Notes: generated by a model not told the origin, from the sequence alone. 64,000 nt of DNA from Methyloferula stellata AR4 (GCF_000385335.1 NZ_ARWA01000001.1:760001-824000), one strand, 5' to 3'. Counted from the first letter of the stretch, positions 34,435 through 43,523 are shown. A program made the numbers and translations.

Positions 34435-35010
34435 ATGCGTAGCGTGATTGGCGTTTTGATAATGATGTGCAGCGCGCTTTGGATGACGAGCGCGCAAGCG
34501 ACTGTCCAGGTCCATATCGACCTCACCCATCAATCCATGAATGTCACCTCGAACAGCGGCAGTTACACTTGGCCGGTGTCCACGGCCCGCTCGGGCTATG
34601 TGACGCCGAACGGGACCTTCGCGCCCTATAGTCTGCAGCGGATGCATTACTCCAAGAAATATCACATGTCGCCGATGCCCTATTCGATCTTCTTCGCCGG
34701 CGGCTATGCGATCCATGGTACCTATTCGGTGGCGCAGCTCGGCCGTCCCGCCTCGCATGGTTGCATCCGCCTTTCGCCCGGCCATGCGCAACAGCTCTAT
34801 CAAATGGTCCAGGCCGAAGGCGCCTCGATTTCGATTTCGGGCGCGCCGCCGCGCAGCACCATGTTTGCGAAAGCGCATCGGACCCATGCGGGCACCCATT
34901 ATGCGGCGCGCTCGCACCACCAGCCGCAAGCCGGCTTGGCCTATGCTCCGGCCGGTTACGCGCCGAACACGGTCCAGTCCTGGCAGTCGGATCCGTTCTT
35001 CCACTGGTAA
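34435..35010 (+). CDS. L,D-transpeptidase (YkuD domain)
   Basis: The 191-residue exported enzyme has a signal peptide ending at SAQA. The YkuD catalytic region runs from YAIHGTYSVAQLG to ASHGCIRLSPGHAQQL, with the nucleophilic Cys in SHGCIRL near residue 111. Such enzymes make 3-3 peptidoglycan cross-links or anchor proteins. The C-terminal about 50 residues are Ala/His-rich and low complexity. A TAGGAG ribosome site lies before the ATG at 34435. It diverges from mepA, so two peptidoglycan enzymes share this neighbourhood. Confidence 0.92.
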   Translation: MRSVIGVLIMMCSALWMTSAQATVQVHIDLTHQSMNVTSNSGSYTWPVSTARSGYVTPNGTFAPYSLQRMHYSKKYHMSPMPYSIFFAGGYAIHGTYSVAQLGRPASHGCIRLSPGHAQQLYQMVQAEGASISISGAPPRSTMFAKAHRTHAGTHYAARSHHQPQAGLAYAPAGYAPNTVQSWQSDPFFHW

Positions 35011-35142
35011 GCAGTTTGCGTCATCTCATGCTTTCGCGCTTCGTCGGCCCGCGGGTTTAAAGCGCGATTAACATCCGTCGTTGAAACTGAGCCGCAGAAG
35101 CGATCGTGTATCGCGCCTGAAGATGCACCGAAGGATGGTCCC

Positions 35143-35427
35143 ATGCGACAGACGTTGCGAGCCGCGGCATTCGCATTGATGGCGGGCATGACGCTCGCTC
35201 CGGCTCACGCCGCCGATATTTTATATGCGCCACCGCGCGCGAATCCGCCGCCTCCGCCTGCATACCCGGAGCCCTATCCATATCCGGCTCCCTATTATCC
35301 GGGCTATGGCTGGGTGACCTATCTGCCGGCGGGCTATGGACCGCCGCTCCCGCCGCCTGCTGCCTGGGAGGTTTTCCCCAATTGCTGCCCCGATCCCTAC
35401 TACCCTTACATTCCCTCCTTCCCGTGA
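35143..35427 (+). CDS. Small exported Pro/Tyr-rich protein, tandem copy 1
   Basis: The 94-residue protein has the N-terminus MRQTLRAAAFALMAGMTLAP and likely cleavage after AHA. The mature part is rich in Pro and Tyr (PPPPPAYPEPYPYPAP) and ends with NCCPDPYYPYIP. The signal peptide and the CCP motif are shared with the next gene. No family is recognised; a small secreted or envelope protein is likely. Confidence 0.7.
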   Translation: MRQTLRAAAFALMAGMTLAPAHAADILYAPPRANPPPPPAYPEPYPYPAPYYPGYGWVTYLPAGYGPPLPPPAAWEVFPNCCPDPYYPYIPSFP

Positions 35428-35524
35428 CTGTCACACAATGATCATGAGGCGGCGGCACTTTCCGCTCGTCTTTCATGATCGTTCGCGCTTAAAGCACATG
35501 CGCGACGAGACGGACGGGGGATCC

Positions 35525-35809
35525 ATGCGACAAATGCTGCGCGCCGCCGCGTATATATTGATGGCCGGGGTCATGCTGGTTCCGGCTCACGCCGCCAATG
35601 GTCCATATCGGGCTAAGCATCCCTATCCGCATGCCTATCGGGACCGGGCTCACGGCGTATGGCGTTGGGTCGAGTTCCCCGGCACGCCCTATGCGCCTAT
35701 CTCCCCGATGGACTATTCAGTGCCAAATTCGGAATATTGGGCGCGGAGCCTGGCGCCCTGGCCGACCTGCTGTCCCTTTCCCACTTACTCTCCGGTTTAC
35801 TTTCCCTGA
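35525..35809 (+). CDS. Small exported protein, tandem copy 2
   Basis: The 94-residue protein begins MRQMLRAAAYILMAGVMLVP and is cleaved after AHA; the mature part ends with WPTCCPFPTYSPVYFP. It is evidently a diverged duplicate of the preceding gene in its signal peptide, length and CCP motif. The leader contains GGGGGATCC directly before the ATG, also seen before copy 3. Function unknown. Confidence 0.7.
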   Translation: MRQMLRAAAYILMAGVMLVPAHAANGPYRAKHPYPHAYRDRAHGVWRWVEFPGTPYAPISPMDYSVPNSEYWARSLAPWPTCCPFPTYSPVYFP

Positions 35810-35921
35810 TGGCCTCCTTTGCGGCTCGCGCAATGGTTATGGGCCGGCCGCACTTTCTGCTTGCCCTCCAGGGTCTTTCGCGCTTGAAGCGCATGGGGAT
35901 TGAGTAGGACAGGGGGGATCC

Positions 35922-36284
35922 ATGCGACAGATGGCGCGCGCCTTGGCATTCGCGGCGATGCTTGGCTCAACAGTGGCTCCCTTGTCCGCTGCCTTTGGAC
36001 AGGTTCCGGATGTGACCCTCGTGCCCGGCGCCTTTGTCCCGCCGGACGGGGCTCCCTGCGTTTTCGAGGATTGGGGGCCGACGATTTCGCTGCCTTGGCC
36101 GAGCATCTGGCTCGGGCATTTTGCCGGCGGCCGGTTCGTCAACACGGCCTATGGCCGGACGCTCGATTGGTATGATGAGAAGGTCTGCTTTCCGTCGAGA
36201 GCGGCCTGCAATCGTTGGATCAGCGGGCAGCGTCGCGCCCTTCATCATCCGGAAGGCGATTGGACCTGTCTGCCGATCCGCTAA
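35922..36284 (+). CDS. Small exported protein, tandem copy 3
   Basis: The 120-residue protein starts MRQMARALAFAAMLGSTVAP, with a signal peptide related to copies 1 and 2. The mature part differs, with about four Cys residues and several Trp, suggesting a disulphide-stabilised fold. The upstream GGGGGATCC and CGCGCTTGAAGCGCAT segments match those before copy 2. No function assigned. Confidence 0.7.
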   Translation: MRQMARALAFAAMLGSTVAPLSAAFGQVPDVTLVPGAFVPPDGAPCVFEDWGPTISLPWPSIWLGHFAGGRFVNTAYGRTLDWYDEKVCFPSRAACNRWISGQRRALHHPEGDWTCLPIR

Positions 36285-36393
36285 GGTTCCGCATGGCGAG
36301 CATTTTACGCCGCGCATACTTATATCGATTTGGGCGCGATCGCGCCGCGCCCGTTCTGGCTTTGCATTGGGCCGTCGCCGAGACGGAGGATTC

Positions 36394-36903
36394 ATGTTCG
36401 CCGCATTGAAAAATCTATTGGCTGATCTCGGCCAAACCGAGACGCCGCGCCGGTTCGGTGAAGACGACTACCGCGTTGCCGCCGTCGCCTTGCTCGTCCA
36501 TGTCGCCGATGCCGACGGAGTCACCGATGCGGCGGAAAGCCGGCGGTTGAAAACTCTGGTCAAGGAGCGCTTCGGCCTCGACGCCGGGGAGGCCGCAGCC
36601 TTGATCCGGGAAGCGCAGCAAAGCGACCGCGAAGCCGTCGATTTCTATCATTTCACCCATGTCCTGAAGCGTCAGCTCGATGACGAGGGCCGCCACAGGA
36701 TCATCGAGATGATGTGGGATATGGCCTTCGCCGACGGGACCGTCGACGAAATCGAGGAAAATACCGTCTGGCGCGTCGCCGAACTCCTCGGCGTGTCGAA
36801 CCGCGACCGGGTGCTTTTGCGCCAGAAAGTGGCAGCCGAAACGCGCTCTGAAGCAGCGCCCGAGGGGCCTTGGTCGCCGAAGCCGGCGCGAGGCGAGGCG
36901 TGA
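36394..36903 (+). CDS. TerB-family protein
   Basis: The 169-residue all-helical protein has the TerB pattern: ADADGVTDAAESRRL in the first half and the internal repeat MAFADGTVDEIEEN in the second, both acidic loops between helices. TerB-like proteins are linked to tellurite resistance and membrane stress, but single chromosomal copies have no settled role. The ATG at 36394 has GGAGGA ahead. Its stop overlaps the next gene by 4 nt (GTGA), so translation is coupled. Confidence 0.86.
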   Translation: MFAALKNLLADLGQTETPRRFGEDDYRVAAVALLVHVADADGVTDAAESRRLKTLVKERFGLDAGEAAALIREAQQSDREAVDFYHFTHVLKRQLDDEGRHRIIEMMWDMAFADGTVDEIEENTVWRVAELLGVSNRDRVLLRQKVAAETRSEAAPEGPWSPKPARGEA

Positions 36904-37694
36904 GCGCAAGGCGTGTGACTTTGGTAACCGGCGCCTCCGGCGGGATTGGAGCCGACCTTGCCAGGGTCTTTGCCTATCACGGTCACGACCTCGCTTTGGT
37001 CGCCCGCAGCAAGGACAAGCTTGAGACTCTGGCGAATGAAATCGCGGCGACCAGCCGGCCGCGGCCTCTGGTAATCCCGGTCGATCTCACCGGAAAAGAC
37101 GCGGTCGAGGCGGTCGCGGCGCAGCTTCAGGCGGCGGATGCCAGCGTCGACATCCTCGTCAATAATGCCGGTTACGGCCTTGCGGGTGAGGCGGCCGATC
37201 TCGATCCGCAAGACGAACTCGGCATGGTCGATCTCAATGTCAGGGCGCTCGTCGAGCTCACGCTCCGCTTCGCGCCGCACATCCGGGCGGCCAAGGGCGG
37301 CATTTTGAATGTCGCGTCGATTGCCGCCTATCTGCCGGGGCCAGGCATGGCCGTCTATTATGCGTCGAAGGCTTTCGTGCGCTCGTTCAGCCGGGCGCTA
37401 TGGCAGGAATTGCGTCGCGATGGGGTGACGGTCACGCTTCTTTGCCCTGGAGTGACCCTGACGGGATTTCAGGCGCGCGCGAAAATGGAAGTCGCCCCAA
37501 ATATTGCGCGTTTCGCGGGTGCGAGCGCCATGGAGGTGGCGGAGGCGGGCTATGCCGGGCTTGTGGCAAAGCGCCGCGTGGTCGTACCGGGTGTGATCAA
37601 TAGAATTTTTACCATAATCATGCCATTACTACCCGACGCCCTGATTTTGCCCGTCGTTGCGCATATGCAAGGACAGAAGCTGAAGGGTAAGTGA
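36900..37694 (+). CDS. Short-chain dehydrogenase/reductase (classical SDR)
   Basis: The 264-residue NAD(P)-dependent oxidoreductase has TGASGGIG at about residues 10-17, NNAGYG, the catalytic Ser in NVASIAAY, and YYASKAF (Y-x3-K). It resembles the DltE/YdfG-like group with an extra C-terminal hydrophobic region. The start is a GTG at 36900 overlapping the terB stop; the reading from 36870 would use a TTG inside terB. Substrate unknown. Confidence 0.9.
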   Translation: MSARRVTLVTGASGGIGADLARVFAYHGHDLALVARSKDKLETLANEIAATSRPRPLVIPVDLTGKDAVEAVAAQLQAADASVDILVNNAGYGLAGEAADLDPQDELGMVDLNVRALVELTLRFAPHIRAAKGGILNVASIAAYLPGPGMAVYYASKAFVRSFSRALWQELRRDGVTVTLLCPGVTLTGFQARAKMEVAPNIARFAGASAMEVAEAGYAGLVAKRRVVVPGVINRIFTIIMPLLPDALILPVVAHMQGQKLKGK

Positions 37695-37829
37695 CCCGAT
37701 TGGGTCCCGCGCTGTTGGCGGACCCGCTGTCAAATCGACAGACATTCATGATCTTGAGGATGCGTCCTTTTTATTGGGGTTTTCGGCGGCGTCCTGCCTA
37801 AACCCTCGATGGGGAACGCAACGGAGAAA

Positions 37830-38561
37830 ATGGACAAGAAAAAGACGCCGCTCGGTCAGGTTCTTATCGTCCTTCACCAGGAAGCCTCCACGCCGGGTCG
37901 CCTCGGGCGCCTGCTCGAAGCGCAGGGCTATGAACTTGATGTCAGGCGGCCGCGTTTCGGCGACGTCCTTCCCAAATCATTAGATGGCCATGCCGGCGTG
38001 ATCGTCTTCGGCGGCCCGATGAGCGCCAATGACGAAGACGAATGGCTCTGCCGGGAAATGGATTGGCTCAAAGTGCCGTTGCGCGAGGATAAGCCTTTCC
38101 TCGGCATCTGCCTTGGCGCGCAAATGCTCGCCCGACATCTCGGCCATCGCGTCTATCCGCATCCGGAAGGCAAGGTCGAAGTCGGCTATTATCCGATCCG
38201 TCCGACCGAGCACGGCCATGGCCTCTGTCCCTGTCCGTTTCCCGAAAAAGTCTATCAATGGCATCGCGAGGGCTTCGATCTGCCGAAGGGTGCGACGTTG
38301 CTCGCCGCCGGGCATGATTTCGAGGCCCAGGCCTTCCGCTATGGCTCCTGCGCCTATGGCTTCCAGTTCCATCCGGAAGTCACTTACGCGATGATGTGCA
38401 AATGGACGGTGCAAGGCGCCGAGCGCACGATTCTGCCCAATGCGCATCCGCGCCACCGCCATCTCGAAGGCTGGTTCCTGCATGATGGCGCGGTGGCGCG
38501 CTGGTCCGACGCCTTTTTGAAGGCCTGGCTCGCCGGCCGGCCGGCGGCAAACCTCGCCTAA
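37830..38561 (+). CDS. Class I glutamine amidotransferase-like protein
   Basis: The 243-residue stand-alone GATase fold has the nucleophile Cys in LGICLGAQ, the oxyanion segment VIVFGGPMSAND, and the catalytic His-Glu in FQFHPEVTY. It resembles GMP-synthase-like GATase proteins that hydrolyse gamma-glutamyl substrates. Partner enzyme unknown. The start at 37830 follows GGAG at short spacing; 37809 is the alternative. It converges on xerD with a 4-nt overlap of stop codons. Confidence 0.88.
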   Translation: MDKKKTPLGQVLIVLHQEASTPGRLGRLLEAQGYELDVRRPRFGDVLPKSLDGHAGVIVFGGPMSANDEDEWLCREMDWLKVPLREDKPFLGICLGAQMLARHLGHRVYPHPEGKVEVGYYPIRPTEHGHGLCPCPFPEKVYQWHREGFDLPKGATLLAAGHDFEAQAFRYGSCAYGFQFHPEVTYAMMCKWTVQGAERTILPNAHPRHRHLEGWFLHDGAVARWSDAFLKAWLAGRPAANLA

Positions 38562-39526
38562 AACCGCGCGTCCTCATCTCCGAGCGGGTGAAGATCCCGG
38601 ACCATGGCCTTCATGCGCTCGTCGAGCACATGGGTGTAGATCTGGGTCGTCGAAATATCGGCATGGCCCAATAATTCCTGTACGACACGCAGATCGGCGC
38701 CGTTTTGCAGAAGATGGCTCGCAAAAGCATGGCGCAGCACATGCGGGCTGATGCGGGACGTGTTGATGCCCGCTGCCGCCGCGACGGTTTTCAAGTCGCG
38801 CGCAAAGGCTTGCCGCGTGAGATGGCCGCTTTCACTGTCGGCTGGAAACAGCCAGGGGCCTGTCGCCGCGCCTGCATCGACGGTGTCGAGAAGCTTGCGG
38901 TAGAAACTCATAGCCTCCCGCGCCAGCGGCGATAGCGGCACCAGTCTCTCGCGATTGCCTTTGCCGCGGACGCTCAGCAGAGGATCGCGGGTGGAGGCGG
39001 CGCGCTTCGGCAGACTGACGAGTTCCGAGACGCGCAATCCGGTGGCGTAGAGGAGTTCGATGAGGCAGGCGGTCCGGGCCGCGCGCAGGCGCTCGCGCGG
39101 CGGGCGGTTCGCGTCGTCGAGACCTTCCTTGGCGAGATTGAGCAGGCGATCGACCTCGGCGATGGTCAGGCAATTCGGCAGCCGCCTCGCCTGCTTTGGT
39201 CCGGAGAGCACAAGCGTCGGATCGTCCGTTCGGCGCCCCTCGGCGACCAGAAAATGATGAAACTGCCGGATCGAGGAGAGTTTCCGGGCGCTCGACGTCG
39301 CCTTGAGGCCGCGCGCGTCGAGATCTTGCAGATAGGCGCGGACCGTCTCCGTGTTCGCCGTCAGCGCCTTCTTCTTGGCGCGGGCGAGGAAGGCGACATA
39401 ATCGGTAAGGTCGCGCCGGTAGGCGTCGAGCGTATTTTGGGCGGCGCCGCGCTCGGCCGCGATCATGTCGAGAAAACCGTCGAGGAGGGAAAGGGAAGCC
39501 TTATCGTCAGACGCTCTATCGGACAT
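38558..39526 (-). CDS. xerD: Site-specific tyrosine recombinase XerD
   Basis: The 322-residue recombinase acts with XerC at dif to resolve chromosome dimers. It has a SAM-like N-terminal domain (FLDMIAAERGAAQNTLDAY). The catalytic residues are Arg in YATGLRVSEL, His-x2-Arg in SPHVLRHAFASHLL, and His and Tyr in GHADISTTQIYTHV. Length and motifs are housekeeping-type, so this is not a mobile integrase. The 47-residue membrane protein gene ends 8 nt upstream on the same strand, a conserved pairing in related genomes as I recall. Confidence 0.95.
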   Translation of the reverse strand: MSDRASDDKASLSLLDGFLDMIAAERGAAQNTLDAYRRDLTDYVAFLARAKKKALTANTETVRAYLQDLDARGLKATSSARKLSSIRQFHHFLVAEGRRTDDPTLVLSGPKQARRLPNCLTIAEVDRLLNLAKEGLDDANRPPRERLRAARTACLIELLYATGLRVSELVSLPKRAASTRDPLLSVRGKGNRERLVPLSPLAREAMSFYRKLLDTVDAGAATGPWLFPADSESGHLTRQAFARDLKTVAAAAGINTSRISPHVLRHAFASHLLQNGADLRVVQELLGHADISTTQIYTHVLDERMKAMVRDLHPLGDEDARF

Positions 39527-39534
39527 GGGCCGCC

Positions 39535-39678
39535 TCATTTGTTAAGGCGAGCGGGCGGGACGGTCTGGCTCATTTCGCGCGGCTGCGGCTCGACAAAGGT
39601 CACGAGCGCGATCATCCCGGCATAGGCTAGTCCCGCCAAGAGGCCGACGAGGATCAAAAAGCGGAAAAGGCTCGGCAC
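39535..39678 (-). CDS. 47-residue single-pass membrane protein upstream of xerD, GTG start
   Basis: This short reading frame begins at the GTG at 39678 and ends at 39535. The product starts PSLFRFLILVGLLAGLAYAG, one TM helix, followed by a conserved-looking cytoplasmic or periplasmic tail with VEPQPREMSQTVPP. I recall nearly identical short proteins before xerD in Bradyrhizobium-type genomes. The gap of 8 nt to xerD suggests cotranscription. Function unknown. Confidence 0.75.
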   Translation of the reverse strand: MPSLFRFLILVGLLAGLAYAGMIALVTFVEPQPREMSQTVPPARLNK

Positions 39679-39975
39679 GCAGGCAGTCTCCGGTCACATG
39701 AAACAATAATCGCAAAAAGGTCTGGGCACGTGGCGCAAGGGACCTGGCCCGCGGGAGAAATCGAAACGATTAAGTCTTATGAGAGCGCTTGGCTTTCATG
39801 ATTCTCGCCTAGCGGCAATCCCTTTCATAAGCTGAATCTTCTTTGCAAGTCATGAAGATCATGGCCTCGCCCCCGGCCTCCAAATCTGGCCGAAGGCGCT
39901 ATTTTGGAGCGGTTTTCGCCTTTTATCGGGAAGTGCGGCTTAAATCCCGGCGGGCGGCATGTTACATCTTGCCGG

Positions 39976-41742
39976 ATGAGTAGCGGTATTTCCCCGGCCC
40001 CGATTTCCGACGACGGACGCCTGCATGACCGCCGGGCAGCGCCTGTCCTCTCGGCGCTTGGCGGGCGCCCGATCGTGCTCGTCGGCATGATGGGCTCCGG
40101 CAAGACCTCCACCGGGCGGCGGCTGGCACAGCGCCTCGGCCTGAACTTCGTCGATGCGGATGTCGTGATCGAACAGGCGGCCGCCATGTCGATCGAGGAT
40201 ATTTTCGCGCGGCATGGGGAGGCCTATTTCCGCGACGGCGAAAAAAGGGTGATGGCACGGCTCCTGGGCGAAGGGCCGCGCGTGCTCGCGACCGGCGGCG
40301 GCGCCTTCATGAATGCCGAAGTCCGCGAGCGCATCGCAGCCGAAGGCATATCGATCTGGCTGAAAGCCGATTTCGACGTGCTCTGGCGGCGCGTCAGGCG
40401 GCGCACGACACGCCCGCTCCTCAACAATGCCGAGCCGGAGGTGACGCTTCGCCGCTTGATCGAGGAGCGCTATCCCGTCTATGCCCAAGCCGATATCACC
40501 GTCCAGTCACATGAAGGTTCGCATGATGACGTGGTCGATGAGATGATGGCCCAGCTCGAGGCCTTTTTGGCCTCGCCCGATCTGGCTTCGGGATATGGCA
40601 AGTCAATATCCGGAAAAAACGTGTCGAAACTCGAAAAAATCGGCGTCAAGCTCAGCGGCCGCGGCTATGATATTCTGATCGGCGATGGCCTCATCGAGGA
40701 GGCGGGCGATCATATCAAGCGGCTGGCGCCCGGCGCCGCCTGCGCCATCGTCACCGACGAGAATGTCGCCAGGCACCATTTGCCGGCCCTGGAGCGCGGT
40801 CTCGACGCCGCCCAGATCAAACACGCGAAAATCATTGTCGCGCCGGGCGAGGGCTCAAAGACCTATTCGGTCTTCGAGCGTGTCTGCGACGAGATCATAG
40901 GCGCCAAGATCGAACGCAACGACCTTGTCGTCGCCTTGGGTGGCGGCGTCGTCGGCGATCTTGCCGGCTATGCGGCGGCCTCCGTGCGGCGCGGCATGCG
41001 CTTCATCCAGATTCCGACCTCGCTTCTGGCACAGGTCGATTCCTCCGTCGGCGGCAAGACCGGAATCAATTCGCCCTATGGCAAGAACTTGATCGGCGCT
41101 TTCCATCAGCCGTCGCTGGTGCTGGCCGACACGGGCTCGCTCGAAACCCTGCCGGTGCGGGAGTTTCGCGCCGGCTATGCCGAGATCGTCAAATATGGCC
41201 TCATCAATGATCTGGCCCTTTTCGATTGGCTCGAAGCCTCCTGGCAGGAGGTTTTCGCGGGCGGTGAGGCGCGGTCGCGCGCCATCGCCAAGAGCTGCGC
41301 GGCAAAGGCCGGCGTCGTTGCGAGAGACGAGCGCGAAACCGGCGAACGGGCTCTACTCAATCTCGGCCACACATTCGGTCATGCTTTGGAGCGGGTGACC
41401 GGCTATGATGGGTCGCGTCTCGTGCATGGCGAAGGCGTCGCCATCGGCATGGCTTGTGCTTTCCGCTTCTCGGCGCGGCGTGGGCTTTGCCCGGCGCAGG
41501 ACGCCGAACGTGTCGCCCTCCATCTGAAGTCTGTCGGACTACCGACACGTTTTCGCGATATTGCCGGTTGGGATGCTGGCGCGGAGCAGATTTTGGACGC
41601 GATGTATCAGGACAAGAAGGTGGAGCATGGCGCTTTGACCTTCATCCTGGCGCATGGCATCGGAAAATGCTTCGTCGCTAAAACAGTCGATCCCGGCGAG
41701 GTCTTGGCCTTCCTCAAGGACGAATTGAACGCGGGACTTTAA
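39976..41742 (+). CDS. Fused shikimate kinase / 3-dehydroquinate synthase
   Basis: The 588-residue fusion catalyses two non-consecutive steps of the shikimate pathway. Residues about 30-190 form AroK: Walker A GMMGSGKTS, FVDADVVIE and TGGGAF. Residues about 215-585 form AroB: PGEGSKT, GGGVVGDLAGYAAA, IPTSLLAQVDSSVGGKT, and the Zn ligands in GYAEIVKYG, LNLGHTFGHALE and LVHGEG. In most rhizobia aroK and aroB are adjacent separate genes. The junction near 40610 contains a six-A run, so a sequencing indel creating the fusion must be considered. CorC-like gene 3 nt downstream. Confidence 0.93.
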   Translation: MSSGISPAPISDDGRLHDRRAAPVLSALGGRPIVLVGMMGSGKTSTGRRLAQRLGLNFVDADVVIEQAAAMSIEDIFARHGEAYFRDGEKRVMARLLGEGPRVLATGGGAFMNAEVRERIAAEGISIWLKADFDVLWRRVRRRTTRPLLNNAEPEVTLRRLIEERYPVYAQADITVQSHEGSHDDVVDEMMAQLEAFLASPDLASGYGKSISGKNVSKLEKIGVKLSGRGYDILIGDGLIEEAGDHIKRLAPGAACAIVTDENVARHHLPALERGLDAAQIKHAKIIVAPGEGSKTYSVFERVCDEIIGAKIERNDLVVALGGGVVGDLAGYAAASVRRGMRFIQIPTSLLAQVDSSVGGKTGINSPYGKNLIGAFHQPSLVLADTGSLETLPVREFRAGYAEIVKYGLINDLALFDWLEASWQEVFAGGEARSRAIAKSCAAKAGVVARDERETGERALLNLGHTFGHALERVTGYDGSRLVHGEGVAIGMACAFRFSARRGLCPAQDAERVALHLKSVGLPTRFRDIAGWDAGAEQILDAMYQDKKVEHGALTFILAHGIGKCFVAKTVDPGEVLAFLKDELNAGL

Positions 41743-41745
41743 TCC

Positions 41746-43047
41746 ATGCACGGCGAAGCTGGCGATGGTTTGCCGGTCGATCTCTGGCTAGCGCTTGTCA
41801 TCATCTTGCTCTGTGTCGCGCTCGCTGCGTTTTTCGCTGCATCCGAGACCGCGCTGACGGCGGCGTCGCGCGCGCGCATGTACGCGCTGGAGAAGAGCGG
41901 GGATCCCCGCGCCGCTCTGGTCAATCGGCTGCTCAGGCGCCGCAACCGCCTCATCGGCGCGACGCTGCTCGGCAATACCCTCGTCAATATCGGTTCCTCG
42001 GCTTTCATGACGAGCGTTCTTGTCGCTCTCATCGGCGACAATGGGGTGGTCTACGCCACCTTGATCATGACCTTTCTGCTGCTCGTCTTCGCCGAGATCA
42101 TGCCGAAGACGCTCGCCATCAATTATCCAGATCGGATATCGCTGATCGTCGTCAGGGTCATGTCGGTCTTCGTCGCGATCTTCGGCCCGGTTCTCCTCGC
42201 GATCGAGGCCGTGGTGCGAAGCCTGTTCAAATTGATGGGCATCGACGTCACGCGGCAGAAATCGATGCTGTCCGGCCATGAGCAATTGAAGAGCACGGTC
42301 GAATTCCTGCACCGTGAGGGAGGCGTCGAGCGCGGCGAGCGCGACATGTTCGGCGGGCTCCTCGACCTCAACGAGCTCGAGGTTTCGGATGTCATGGTGC
42401 ATCGGACGCGGATGCGCACGATCAATGCCGATCTGCCGCCGCGGGAACTTTTGCGCGAAGTCGTGAATTCGCCCTATACGCGCATGCCGCTCTGGCGCGA
42501 GAGGCCTGACAATATCATCGGCGTTCTGCACGCGAAGGATCTGCTTCGCGCCGTCGATGTCTGCGGCGATGTCGATAAGCTCAAGGTTGACGATATAGCG
42601 CTCGAGGCCTGGTTCGTACCGAATACGACCTCAGTCGACGATCAATTGCAGGCCTTCCTCAAGCGGAAGACGCATTTCGCGCTCGTCGTTGACGAATATG
42701 GTGAAGTCATGGGTCTTGTGACGCTTGAGGATATTTTGGAAGAAATCGTCGGCGATATAAGGGACGAGCATGACTTGGCCGTGCAGGGCGTCAGGCCGCA
42801 GGCCGACGGCTCCGTCATGGTCGAGGGCTCGGTGCCGATTCGCGATCTCAATCGCGTGATGGCCTGGGATCTGCCCGACGAAGAAGCGACGACGATTGCC
42901 GGCCTCGTGATTCATGAGGCGCGGGCGATCCCGGAATCGGGTCAGGTCTTCACCTTCCACAATTTCCGCTTTGAAGTGCTGCGCAAGATCCGCAACCGGA
43001 TCACCGCCTTGCGGATCGCGCCGGCCAATGTGGCGGGCGGAGAGTAA
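41746..43047 (+). CDS. CorC/HlyC-type transporter (DUF21-CBS-CorC domains)
   Basis: The 433-residue inner-membrane protein has an N-terminal DUF21 domain with four TM segments (FFAASETALTAASRARM is the hallmark), a CBS pair at about 215-340 (VMVHRTRMRTI and LVVDEYGEVMGLVTLEDILEE), and a C-terminal CorC_HlyC domain. Relatives (CorB/CorC, MgpA, YfjD) are tied to Mg2+ or Co2+ efflux rather than haemolysis. It forms an operon with the aroKB fusion (3-nt gap). Confidence 0.92.
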   Translation: MHGEAGDGLPVDLWLALVIILLCVALAAFFAASETALTAASRARMYALEKSGDPRAALVNRLLRRRNRLIGATLLGNTLVNIGSSAFMTSVLVALIGDNGVVYATLIMTFLLLVFAEIMPKTLAINYPDRISLIVVRVMSVFVAIFGPVLLAIEAVVRSLFKLMGIDVTRQKSMLSGHEQLKSTVEFLHREGGVERGERDMFGGLLDLNELEVSDVMVHRTRMRTINADLPPRELLREVVNSPYTRMPLWRERPDNIIGVLHAKDLLRAVDVCGDVDKLKVDDIALEAWFVPNTTSVDDQLQAFLKRKTHFALVVDEYGEVMGLVTLEDILEEIVGDIRDEHDLAVQGVRPQADGSVMVEGSVPIRDLNRVMAWDLPDEEATTIAGLVIHEARAIPESGQVFTFHNFRFEVLRKIRNRITALRIAPANVAGGE

Positions 43048-43082
43048 CGGCGGCTTTTTCACGCAAATGGAAGGGAAGCGTC

Positions 43083-43105
43083 ATGGCCGGGCTTGACCCG
43101 GCCAT
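43083..43105. repeat. Short palindromic repeat (ATGGCCGGG type), copy 1
   Basis: ATGGCCGGG and CCCGGCCAT flank CTTGA. The same arms recur at 43501-43523 around ACAAG, in inverse orientation. Such elements are abundant in Hyphomicrobiales. Confidence 0.7.
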
Positions 43106-43500
43106 CCAAGCGCCGTTGGAAGCGGGCGCTTGACGCCGAACAGCATTGCTGGATGCAAACGATTTGCGCCCCGCCATGATGGCGTCGGCCCCGGTAAGCG
43201 TCAGATTTCGTCATTCATCCGATGGCGGAGATTTTCGGCGAGCCGGATCGTTTTTGTCAATGACGGCCCTTGGGGCCGCCGCCGCAGGCGGTCGCGAAGC
43301 GATCATTGACTAAAGCGATCTGCTCGCCATGCTCGCCGCCAAGAGATGAATGGCCGCCTCTGAATAGCATGATTGGTGCTGACAGGCGGGACGCAGCTCT
43401 CAACCGTCAAGCGCGGGCTTAACCCGCACATCAGGTACGCTGTTCGCCGCTAAACGCCTGCCTGCCATTCGCGCTTTGCTTAAAGCGGCCTAAGACGAAG

Positions 43501-43523
43501 ATGGCCGGGACAAGCCCGGCCAT
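43501..43523. repeat. Short palindromic repeat (ATGGCCGGG type), copy 2
   Basis: ATGGCCGGG and CCCGGCCAT flank ACAAG. It lies 32 nt past the stop of the Rieske-protein gene and could act as a transcript end for that minus-strand gene. Confidence 0.7.
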
